Program-made: the position numbers and the translations under genes
From: Myxococcales bacterium
Lineage (GTDB): Bacteria; Myxococcota_A; Polyangia; Palsa-1104; JAEUJZ01
Assembly (NCBI GenBank): GCA_016794465.1
Contig: JAEUKA010000096.1
Span: 48,089 to 112,088, forward strand
Direction: 5' to 3'
DNA length: 64,000 bases
Shown here: positions 57,905-64,000 of the stretch, one piece after another
Layout: the number at the start of each line of letters is the position of its first letter
How positions within the stretch are numbered: the first letter of the stretch is position 1
Notes under the pieces: generated by a model
Told to the model about the DNA's origin: nothing
Databases searched by the model: none
What the model saw: only the letters and a program-made list of their open reading frames with translations

Positions 57905-59677
57905 TCAGCGCGGTTCGACGCGCTCGCCCATTTGTTGATCAATCGTAAAGTAAATGAACTCAGCAGGGATTGCTGGTGCTACCCGGATCTCCGTGACGAG
58001 GCGACCGCTCTCTACAACTTCATGAGCGTTTGTTTCGCCATCACACTTCACGATAAATGCCTCCTCCGGTGAGTTTCCAGCAAAATACCCCTTAATGTAT
58101 AGATCACTTAAGAACGAAGACACCTCTCGTTCAATCAGCGACCATGTTTCTACAGTATTGGGTTCAAATGATATCCACTGAGTTCCTTTTTCAATTGCGC
58201 GACGCAGCATAATGAACAAACGTCGCACATTCAGATATCGCCAATCGTCTGACTCCGAGCAGCTGCGAGCGCCCCAGATCCGAATTCCTCGTCCCGTCAT
58301 CGCTCGAATGGTGTTGATGCCCTCAGAGTTGAGCTGTCCAAGGTGATCATCGGACAGCGGGAGCGTAAGTTGCGTGAGGCCGAGGATCTGCTCGTTGGCC
58401 GGGGCCTTGTGGACACCGCTCTGCTGCTCGGTCCGCGCGTAGACGCCAGCGACGTAACCAGAGGGTGGCACCTTGTGCTGGGTGCCGTTTGGACCCGCGA
58501 CCATCACCCACGGGAAATAGATGGCGGCAAAGCTGGTGTTGAGCCGCTGCCGCATCCGCCTGACCTCCTCGATGTCGCGGGTGTCGGGCGCGTCGAGAAT
58601 GGCAAAGCGATCCTGCGAGCGCTCACAGATGCCGATCATCGCGTCGTGGATGTGCTGGACGTAGCTGCGCGCCTCGGGCACCGACATGCTGCGATAGGCG
58701 AGCATGGCGTCGGGGGCGCAGATCACGCCTATCTCCTCGACGTGCTCCAGGGTCATCAGCCCGCGCCGATCGTCGAGCCCGTTGTCGTAGCCGATGAAGT
58801 CCTCGGCGGTGATGCCCTCGGTGCCATCGCGGCCACCGGTCAGCTTGTCGAGTGGCGACTCGATCGGCAGGTTGTTCGGCCACGGCGAGGTCGAGCCCTG
58901 GTCTTCGAGCCGAATCAGGTACGACTCTTCATTGATGATGCGCGGGGCGTAGCGACGAGAAAGCGGATGCAGTTGCAGCCCTTTGAAGACCTCGCGCCGA
59001 TCGCGCAGCGAGGCGTACAGCTCGAACTCGATCACCTCGACGTAGGTTGGCGCGGCGGCGGCGTAGCGACGGACCACCGGCGTCTCGAAGCCCCACGACA
59101 GCGTCTTGTTCTTTTCGTCGATGTCAGTGACGACGATGTAGTCGCTGTTGTCGCGGTCGAAGATTCGCAACAGCGAGCCCTTTTCGATCCCGCGCGTCGA
59201 GGTCACCCGCGCCTGACCGGCCCCCACCGGCAGGTCCAGCGTCAGCAGCGTCTTGGCGCCGGTGCTACGCGTGGTCTTGACCCAGACGCTGTTGCCCCAG
59301 CGACCTTCATTGAGCGCGAGCACCCGCAGCGTCGACTTGTCCCAGGCATCGCGCAGCACCCGCTCGGCTTGCAGCGCGTGGAAGGGCTCTAGCCGCTCGC
59401 CAGCGCGTGGCCTTCGCGCGACCCGCACCACGTAACAGCTCTTGCCGCCGTTGAGGAAGAAGCCTTCCACGGCCCGCGCCAGGTGGCCTTCGCTGGTGGT
59501 GCCGTAGACCTCGATGAACTCGGCCCACGACTGCAGCAAGACCGGTACATCGAGCGGCCCCCGGTTGGCGATGCCAACAAAGCCGGCCACGTGGGTATCG
59601 GCGATGGTCAGTGAGGTATAGCGAGCTCCTGCACCGAGTGGATATACGCCAGGCGGTCTGATCTCTCGAGGTGCCAT
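57905..59677 (-). CDS. Injection system tail sheath protein, long form
   Basis: This 590-residue contractile sheath subunit begins MAPREIRPPGVYPLGAGARY, with VAGFVGIANRGPLDVPVL near the N-terminus. It ends with the conserved C-terminal sheath domain (INTIRAMTGRGIRIWGARS, YLNVRRLFIMLRRAIEKGTQ, ISFEPNTVETWSLIEREV). The middle carries an extra domain not present in the 408-residue sheath encoded at 62677-63903. It is preceded by a 317-base gene-poor gap with 11-bp repeats and followed by the tube gene. Confidence 0.9.
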   Translation of the reverse strand: MAPREIRPPGVYPLGAGARYTSLTIADTHVAGFVGIANRGPLDVPVLLQSWAEFIEVYGTTSEGHLARAVEGFFLNGGKSCYVVRVARRPRAGERLEPFHALQAERVLRDAWDKSTLRVLALNEGRWGNSVWVKTTRSTGAKTLLTLDLPVGAGQARVTSTRGIEKGSLLRIFDRDNSDYIVVTDIDEKNKTLSWGFETPVVRRYAAAAPTYVEVIEFELYASLRDRREVFKGLQLHPLSRRYAPRIINEESYLIRLEDQGSTSPWPNNLPIESPLDKLTGGRDGTEGITAEDFIGYDNGLDDRRGLMTLEHVEEIGVICAPDAMLAYRSMSVPEARSYVQHIHDAMIGICERSQDRFAILDAPDTRDIEEVRRMRQRLNTSFAAIYFPWVMVAGPNGTQHKVPPSGYVAGVYARTEQQSGVHKAPANEQILGLTQLTLPLSDDHLGQLNSEGINTIRAMTGRGIRIWGARSCSESDDWRYLNVRRLFIMLRRAIEKGTQWISFEPNTVETWSLIEREVSSFLSDLYIKGYFAGNSPEEAFIVKCDGETNAHEVVESGRLVTEIRVAPAIPAEFIYFTIDQQMGERVEPR

Positions 59678-59855
59678 GCAAGTTCCTTTGACGGACTTTG
59701 GGTGCCGCGACTCCCCATCGGCTTCCTTACCGTCGCAGAGAAGCGGAAACTGGAGAACCGTGCGCGAACATTTTACCTGAGAGTCCGGGCTGTCTGCTTG
59801 AAAATTTGTCGGTCAAGACAAGACTTCGGCAGCGGCCACGGAGACGACCGCAGGA

Positions 59856-59939
59856 GGACTCCTTTCGGACTCCTTTCGGACTCCCTTAGGACTCCTTTCG
59901 GACTCCTTTTGGACTCCTAACACCTGCAAGTAGGACTCC
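59856..59939. repeat. 11-bp tandem array before the long-sheath gene
   Basis: Units of GGACTCCTTTC start at 59856, 59867, 59878, 59889, 59900, 59911 and, after one divergent unit, 59933, strictly every 11 bases. The array sits in the 317-base stretch 59678-59994 between the sheath gene and the chaperone cluster. It is the only notable thing there besides the sheath ribosome-binding site; I see no gene in it. Confidence 0.85.
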
Positions 59940-59994
59940 GTACACGAACAGGAGCCCCTGTAAGGAATGATAGGAATCGATATCTGGAGGATGT

Positions 59995-60165
59995 CTAGCC
60001 GCGCTTGCGGGCGTCGTTGATCTCGCGATTGATGCGAGCGATTTCGCGAAGCCAGATGTGCCGCTCGTCGTGTTCCATGTTCAGGATGTCGTCAAGCGGC
60101 CAGTGAAAGTGATACGAGATGTAGGCTACCTCCCGGTACAGCTGCTCCAGGGGGTAGCTCGTTAT
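59995..60165 (-). CDS. DUF6760-like tail protein, expressed by frameshift from the chaperone
   Basis: The frame runs from the chaperone's slippery site to a stop at 59995. It gives about 56 residues: ITSYPLEQLYREVAYISYHF followed by HWPLDDILNMEHDERHIWLR and a charged helix. This composition (YPLxxLYxEVAxIxYHFHW) is that of small proteins found in contractile injection clusters (DUF6760-like). No ATG, GTG or TTG lies in this frame between the preceding in-frame stop and the conserved part, so independent translation is unlikely. Together with the chaperone it would make a roughly 185-residue fusion. Confidence 0.75.
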   Translation of the reverse strand: MTSYPLEQLYREVAYISYHFHWPLDDILNMEHDERHIWLREIARINREINDARKRG

Positions 60166-60551
60166 CCCCCCTGGCCGACTACGCGGCCATCCCCTCCCCC
60201 CAGCAAATCGATGTCAAACTCGTGCTGACACGAGGGACATTTTGCGTGGATGCGGGGGGCCCCTTCTTCGTTGATGCGCCGATAGAACTCCTGCAGATAC
60301 GCAAGATCGGTCGAGAACAGATTCTCGATCACCTCGGTATCCACGACCGCCAGCTCACCCAGCTTGGTGATGACGCGGCTGAGGAGAACGATGACCAAGT
60401 AGGCGCGGTTCGATTGAACGCGATAGTCCTGCAGGGGAACGATCTCGTCCTTCGCCGTGGCGAGCCGCATCACACCGTTGCGGTGCAGCTTGCCTTCACT
60501 GTCGATGTAGCCTTTGGGGAGTGTGAACGGGAACTCGGTCTTGAATGCCAT
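60162..60551 (-). CDS. Tail assembly chaperone (gp41/E-like)
   Basis: This 129-residue protein begins MAFKTEFPFTLPKGYIDSEG and resembles the phage tail assembly chaperones of the Mu gp41/P2 E kind (VMRLATAKDEIVPLQDYR, VVDTEVIENLFSTDLAYLQE). A short C-terminal zinc-like motif CPSC follows. ATG 60551 was chosen because GAGAG lies about 9 bases upstream. Its last codons, GGG GGA before TAA, form a slippery sequence. Such chaperones bind the tape measure during tail assembly, but no tape-measure gene is in the window. Confidence 0.8.
   Translation of the reverse strand: MAFKTEFPFTLPKGYIDSEGKLHRNGVMRLATAKDEIVPLQDYRVQSNRAYLVIVLLSRVITKLGELAVVDTEVIENLFSTDLAYLQEFYRRINEEGAPRIHAKCPSCQHEFDIDLLGGGDGRVVGQGG
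60165..60171 (-). other. Candidate -1 programmed frameshift site
   Basis: Read on the minus strand the sequence is G GGG GGA TAA in the chaperone frame, an X XXY YYZ heptamer directly before the stop. A -1 slip enters the frame of the small downstream protein. The same heptamer occurs once more at 60195-60201, ten codons upstream and also in frame, giving a second possible site. This is like lambda G/GT and Mu gp41/42, where chaperone frameshifting is known. Confidence 0.65.
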
Positions 60552-60569
60552 GCTTTTCACTCTCTACGA

Positions 60570-61499
60570 TTAGCCGTATGTTGCCCTGTTTTCGTACTTG
60601 AGGTTCATCTTCTCGCAGTACATCTCGATCTTGACGTTGCGGATTTTTTCGCCGCCGGACTCCGCTTTGTCTGGCGTGAACTTGATGATTCCCAAGTTCT
60701 CCAGTCCGAGCGTAAACAGCGTCGATTTCAGATCCGCGCTGAGGTACTCGATGGCGCCCTGCTTTTCGCTCGTCGAGTGGCTCTTGCCCTCGACCACGAA
60801 CTCCTTATGCCACTTGTACCACTTGGCCGCATCGGACTCCGGAAGGGTCAGGATCACATTGGGAAAGTCGATCTGTGCCGGCTCCTTGTCGAAGATGAGT
60901 CGCTCGCCGATCGTGTTCTCGACCACGTTCTGTTTGATCGAGATCGCTTCGACCTTGGAGATCTTCCGACAAGCATCATCCAGACCATCTATTCTCACGC
61001 GGAAGTTGGCGGGAGTCCACAGCTTTTGCTTCGGTGGATCCATCGGCACGGCGCGCATTTTCTGCGTCCCACCGCTGTACTCAATTTCGCACATCTCCGG
61101 TGAGAACTTGATCGTCATCTTCGCGCTGTCTTTGCTGGCCGCATCGAGCGCAGGCAGACCGATCTCGGTAATCAGAGCACGCTGAAAATTCTGTCGTACG
61201 GTTTCTTTGAAATCGTAGTTGGTATGCACGATCGCGCCGTCTTTGCGCTCGTGCTGATAGTTCATGCTGTTGACAATCCAGTCATAGAACTGACTGGTCA
61301 TGCCGGTTCCGCACGAGACGGTAATGTCGTCGACCTTGACGCTTCCGGCATGCTTGCGAACGGGATAGCCGCCGGCCATCCGCTCGTTGACGGACTCTGT
61401 CTGAACATGCCCACCGTCGGCCGAAAACAGCCAGCCGGAAGGGTCCCGACCAAGTTCCAAATAAAAGCGACTGTTTACGTAACTTCGAGCTTGGGCCAC
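60570..61499 (-). CDS. Double-domain tail tube-like protein, second copy
   Basis: This 309-residue protein has two consecutive halves that share a tube-like pattern. The first has VSCGTGMTSQFYDWI, GAIVHTNYDFKETV and SAKMTIKFSPEMCEIEY. The second has KWYKWHKEFVVEG, GAIEYLSADLKSTLF and NVKIEMYCEKMNLKYEN. It starts at GTG 61499, with GAGGG upstream. It is clearly paralogous to the gene at 61651-62604. Fused double tube subunits that form trimers are known from siphophage T5 (pb6). Here they accompany contractile sheaths. Confidence 0.75.
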   Translation of the reverse strand: MAQARSYVNSRFYLELGRDPSGWLFSADGGHVQTESVNERMAGGYPVRKHAGSVKVDDITVSCGTGMTSQFYDWIVNSMNYQHERKDGAIVHTNYDFKETVRQNFQRALITEIGLPALDAASKDSAKMTIKFSPEMCEIEYSGGTQKMRAVPMDPPKQKLWTPANFRVRIDGLDDACRKISKVEAISIKQNVVENTIGERLIFDKEPAQIDFPNVILTLPESDAAKWYKWHKEFVVEGKSHSTSEKQGAIEYLSADLKSTLFTLGLENLGIIKFTPDKAESGGEKIRNVKIEMYCEKMNLKYENRATYG

Positions 61500-61541
61500 T
61501 TACATCCCTCGATCAAAATACAAAGATCTCTGCCCTGAAGC

Positions 61542-61577
61542 GGGACAGGCGACTGAGTCCCCCCAGCCGCCTGTCCC
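61542..61577 (-). promoter_or_regulatory. Strong hairpin between the two double-tube genes (first)
   Basis: GGGACAGGCG (61542-61551) is the perfect 10-bp complement of CGCCTGTCCC (61568-61577), with a 16-base loop. There is no clean U-tract. It may protect the upstream message, or act as a weak terminator that shapes relative protein amounts. Confidence 0.65.
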
Positions 61578-61595
61578 AACCCACATCACATGAAG

Positions 61596-61638
61596 TTCCG
61601 CGAGCCGACTCACCTGTCGGACAGCAGTTCTCGCGGAA
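61596..61638 (-). promoter_or_regulatory. Two-tier hairpin between the two double-tube genes (second)
   Basis: TTCCGCGAG (61596-61604) pairs with CTCGCGGAA (61630-61638), and an inner CCGAC (61605-61609) with GTCGG (61616-61620). It lies just 13 bases after the first double-tube gene's stop. Together with the hairpin at 61542-61577 it probably stabilises the upstream mRNA portion. Confidence 0.65.
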
Positions 61639-61650
61639 GCTGTTCCTAGA

Positions 61651-62604
61651 CTACGCCCACACCGCGCTGCCGTAGGAGAACTTGATCTCTTCGCAGTACA
61701 TCTCGACCTTCACGCGGCGGATCGACTCGACACCCGCTTCGATCTTGTCGGGAGACAGCTTGAAGACACCGCAGTGCTCAAGGGTCAGCGTGAACAGGAC
61801 GGTGGTCAGATCTGGAGACAGGTACTCCAGCATCGCCGTCTTCTCCTGATCATCGCCGTTCACACCCTTGATCACGAAGTTCTCGTGCCACTGGTAGAAC
61901 TTATCCGCGTGCGACTCAGCAAGCGTGATGACCAAGTTCGGGAACTCGATCGCCGCCGGCTCTTGCTGGTAATCGCGCTGCTCACCAATCGCGTTCTCAA
62001 CCACCTTCTGCTTGATGGTGAGCGCCTCGATCTTGTTCACCTTCTGAAGCGCCGAATCAAAGCTCGCATCATTGGTGAAGCGCAGGCGGAAGTTGGCGGG
62101 CAGCCACTTCTTCTGCACATCGGGCTTGAGGTTCGAGCTGGTCTTCTTGCCGCCACCACCGAAGGTCTTGCGGGTCCACTCCGGCTTGAACTTGACGGTC
62201 ATCATCGCCGGGTCCTTCGACGAGGCATCGAGGGCCGGCATGGCGAACTCCGTCACGAGCGCTTCGTGGAACGTGAGACGGCTCAGCTCATTGTAGTCGT
62301 AGTCAAAGTGAACGATTGCGCCATTCTTGCGACCATCCACGTTGCTGGTGAACTTGATTGCCGTGTCAATCCAGTTATAGAACTCACGAGACATGCCCGT
62401 GCCGCACTTGAACGAAACGTCCTCGTACTTCACGTTGCCAAGGTGCTTGCGAGCCAGCACATCGGCACCCATCTTCTCGGTGACGACGTCTGCGACGGCA
62501 TGACCACCATCAGCGTCCTTGATCCAGCCCGCATTACCGTTCGGATCAAACTCAAGGTTGTATTTGCCGCCAGTATAGGCACGAGTATTCTTAGTGATCG
62601 CCAT
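61651..62604 (-). CDS. Double-domain tail tube-like protein, first copy
   Basis: This 317-residue protein begins MAITKNTRAYTGGKYNLEFD. It matches the second copy through GTGMSREFYNWIDTAI, NGAIVHFDYDYNELSRL and PALDASSKDPAMMTVKFK in its first half, and KFYQWHENFVIKGV and MLEYLSPDLTTVLFTLTLEH in its second half. Roughly half of the aligned residues appear identical between the copies. The start ATG has GGGAGG 6 bases upstream. It follows the short sheath gene after a hairpin-containing gap of 72 bases. Confidence 0.78.
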   Translation of the reverse strand: MAITKNTRAYTGGKYNLEFDPNGNAGWIKDADGGHAVADVVTEKMGADVLARKHLGNVKYEDVSFKCGTGMSREFYNWIDTAIKFTSNVDGRKNGAIVHFDYDYNELSRLTFHEALVTEFAMPALDASSKDPAMMTVKFKPEWTRKTFGGGGKKTSSNLKPDVQKKWLPANFRLRFTNDASFDSALQKVNKIEALTIKQKVVENAIGEQRDYQQEPAAIEFPNLVITLAESHADKFYQWHENFVIKGVNGDDQEKTAMLEYLSPDLTTVLFTLTLEHCGVFKLSPDKIEAGVESIRRVKVEMYCEEIKFSYGSAVWA

Positions 62605-62626
62605 TGCCGACCTCCCAATTTGACGA

Positions 62627-62664
62627 CGGGGTGCCCTGACTCACTCGAGCCAGGGCTCTCCCCG
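62627..62664 (-). promoter_or_regulatory. Hairpin between the sheath and the first double-tube gene
   Basis: CGGGG (62627-62631) pairs with CCCCG (62660-62664), and GCCCTG (62633-62638) with CAGGGC (62651-62656). No U-tract follows. It lies between the short sheath gene and the first double-tube gene, the third such hairpin in this operon. Confidence 0.6.
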
Positions 62665-62676
62665 CCCTTTACAGAA

Positions 62677-63903
62677 CTACTCCTGGACGCCGCCACCAGC
62701 AGGCATCTGGCCGATACGGAAAATGACGAACTCGGCCGGCTTGACCGGTGCGAGGCCAATCTCGACGATGAGCTGACCCACGTCGATGACCTCTGGCGGG
62801 TTGGTTTCCTCATCGCACTTGACGAAGAACGCCTTCTCTGGCGTCTCGCCCATCAGTGCACCCTGGCGCCATACCAAGGTAAGGAAGCTCGCAATCGTCC
62901 GCGTCACCCGCTTCCACAGGCGGAAGTCGTTCGGCTCGAACACGACCCACTGGGTAGCGCGCTCGATCGAAGTCTCCACCATGATGAAGAGGCGGCGGAC
63001 GTTGATGTAGCGCCACGACGGGTCCGAAGACAGCGTGCGGGCGCCCCAGATACGGATTCCATTGCCCTGCATCAGACGGATGCAGTTGATGCCGCGCGGG
63101 TTCAGGATGTCCTGCTCACCACGCGAGATCTGGTAACGCAGGCCGAGAGCGCCGCGCATAATCTCGTTGGCAGGAGCCTTGTGAACACCACGCTCGTTGT
63201 CGGTACGGGCATAGACACCGGCCACGTGACCCGACGGCGGAATGTAGACATTGCCGCGCTCCGGATCATAGACCTGAATCCACGGGAAGTAGTACGCACC
63301 GTACTTGCTGTCACGCGGACGCGGCAGCTTGTCGACACCGCCCTGCACAGTCTCGGGGCTGTCGAGGATGGCAAAGCGATCCTTGCGGTTCTCACAGTGG
63401 GTGAGGAGCGCATCCTGAACGGCAGCCGAGATCACACCAGGGGCGGCAACGAGCGAGATCTCATCGATCTCCTCGAAGCACTTCAGACCGGTGCGGGCGC
63501 CAGGACCGTTGTCCTTGCCGATGTAGCGGGCGTCGTTGTCCACCTTGGTGCCGGTCGTCGGCGAGCCATCGGCCTTGACGGCAGCGGCCTTCTCGGCAGC
63601 GGCCTTGGTGTCGGCGGGGCTGAGGTCGAGGTTCGCAGGCGCACCGACGTTCACAACGTAGCAGCGCGAGCCGCCATTGTTGAAGAAGCCGTACACCGCG
63701 TGCGAGATGAAGGTGGACTGGGTGAAGTCGCCGAAGGTCTTGACGTACTGCGTCCAGTTGGTGATGAGGACTGCCTGGTTGACAGGACCCATCATTGACT
63801 CGCCAAGGAATCCAACCGTGTTGGTTCCTACCGCCTCAATCGGCTTTGAACCGCGGTCAACTTCCTCAACGTATACGCCCGGCGAAAGGTAACTAGTGGC
63901 CAT
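62677..63903 (-). CDS. Injection system tail sheath protein, short form
   Basis: This 408-residue sheath subunit begins MATSYLSPGVYVEEVDRGSK and contains VGFLGESMMGPVNQAVLITN. It ends with the conserved sheath domain (GNGIRIWGARTLSSDPSWRY, YINVRRLFIMVETSIERATQ, WVVFEPNDFRLWKRVTRTIA). Sheaths of this size occur in Afp/Pvc-like systems. The ATG has AAGGAGAG upstream. Bases 63904-64000 hold the leader and no further gene, and the promoter or earlier genes lie outside the window. Confidence 0.92.
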   Translation of the reverse strand: MATSYLSPGVYVEEVDRGSKPIEAVGTNTVGFLGESMMGPVNQAVLITNWTQYVKTFGDFTQSTFISHAVYGFFNNGGSRCYVVNVGAPANLDLSPADTKAAAEKAAAVKADGSPTTGTKVDNDARYIGKDNGPGARTGLKCFEEIDEISLVAAPGVISAAVQDALLTHCENRKDRFAILDSPETVQGGVDKLPRPRDSKYGAYYFPWIQVYDPERGNVYIPPSGHVAGVYARTDNERGVHKAPANEIMRGALGLRYQISRGEQDILNPRGINCIRLMQGNGIRIWGARTLSSDPSWRYINVRRLFIMVETSIERATQWVVFEPNDFRLWKRVTRTIASFLTLVWRQGALMGETPEKAFFVKCDEETNPPEVIDVGQLIVEIGLAPVKPAEFVIFRIGQMPAGGGVQE

Positions 63904-64000
63904 GCTGCGCTCTCCTTGCTGATTTGCCTACCGTCAGATGATCCCCAGGGTTGCCTTCCGCGCTGGTCCAAGTGGTCTCGCAGAAGGTTATCGGTACGGC

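Noticed and set aside
59678..59994. A small gene in the 317-base gap before the long sheath
   Set aside because: Plus-strand frames there consist of the repeat array (Thr-Pro-Phe-Gly-Leu strings) and lack a ribosome-binding site.
61774..63798. 674-codon plus-strand open frame opposite tube and sheath genes
   Set aside because: Spans three minus-strand genes with clear family motifs and a hairpin-containing gap; composition is that of a reverse-strand shadow.
55067..63903. Integrated prophage
   Set aside because: No capsid, portal, terminase, integrase or lysis genes are seen, and the genes fit an extracellular injection system.
55067..63903. Type VI secretion system
   Set aside because: No TssB/TssC, ClpV, TssJ/L/M genes; sheath and tube types are phage-tail-like (Afp/Pvc).

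Overview
The window is GC-rich, gene-dense bacterial chromosome. It reads as a member of the Myxococcota (the former deltaproteobacterial myxobacteria), although I cannot name a genus. Four things point there: many Cys-rich secreted lipoproteins, a TraA/TraB-like outer-membrane-exchange pair, a multiheme cytochrome lipoprotein, and an rpoBC neighbourhood containing rpmG and tRNA-Trp.

Layout. (1) 1-10.6 kb, minus strand: the classic transcription/translation cluster. In transcription order it is a tRNA promoter, tRNA-Thr(TGT), tRNA-Tyr, tRNA-Gly, tRNA-Thr(GGT), rpmG, tRNA-Trp, secE, nusG, rplK, rplA, rplJ, rplL, rpoB and the start of rpoC. The tuf gene that usually sits here is absent. The rplL-rpoB gap carries an attenuator-like hairpin with a U-tract and two further hairpins. 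(2) 10.7-30.9 kb: housekeeping genes. These include an Mpl ligase fused to an acetyltransferase, leuB, nadK, murB-ddl, corA, pdhA-lipB, a FAD monooxygenase, an M16 peptidase, a Trm112-like zinc protein and a tetraheme cytochrome lipoprotein. (3) 31-45.8 kb: cell-envelope genes. They are a PpiD-like foldase, Cys-rich and beta-helix secreted proteins, a traA-traB-lipoprotein operon, and a TetR-controlled RND efflux pump whose regulator has two matching operator-like palindromes upstream. (4) 45.9-48 kb: bioA-bioD. (5) 48-55 kb: a plus-strand set (DUF4157 metallopeptidase-like protein, pentapeptide-repeat protein, Pro/Ala-rich protein, TPR protein), then a lipoprotein, and a TonB-like/PP2C pair. 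(6) 55-63.9 kb, minus strand: part of a contractile injection system (eCIS-like phage-tail machine). It has two sheaths, two long proteins that look like fused double tube subunits, a tail assembly chaperone, a conventional tube protein, an unknown protein, a tube-initiator (LysM-like) protein and a gpD/VgrG-like hub.

The most interesting feature is in the injection-system operon. The tail assembly chaperone ends in a G-run slippery heptamer (60165-60171) directly before its stop codon. The overlapping -1 frame encodes a conserved-looking 56-residue protein that has no usable start codon of its own. This arrangement matches the programmed frameshift of phage tail-assembly genes such as lambda G/GT. 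Strong hairpins separate the highly expressed structural genes, and two unrelated tandem arrays, both with 11-bp periodicity, sit upstream of the DUF4157 gene and of the second sheath gene. The other baseplate genes, the ATPase and the tape measure are not in the window, so the system is either split or continues upstream of 64 kb.

Limits: all functional calls rest on reading motifs and gene context by eye. No database search, folding or alignment program was run. Start codons were re-chosen where a ribosome-binding site or signal peptide argued for it.
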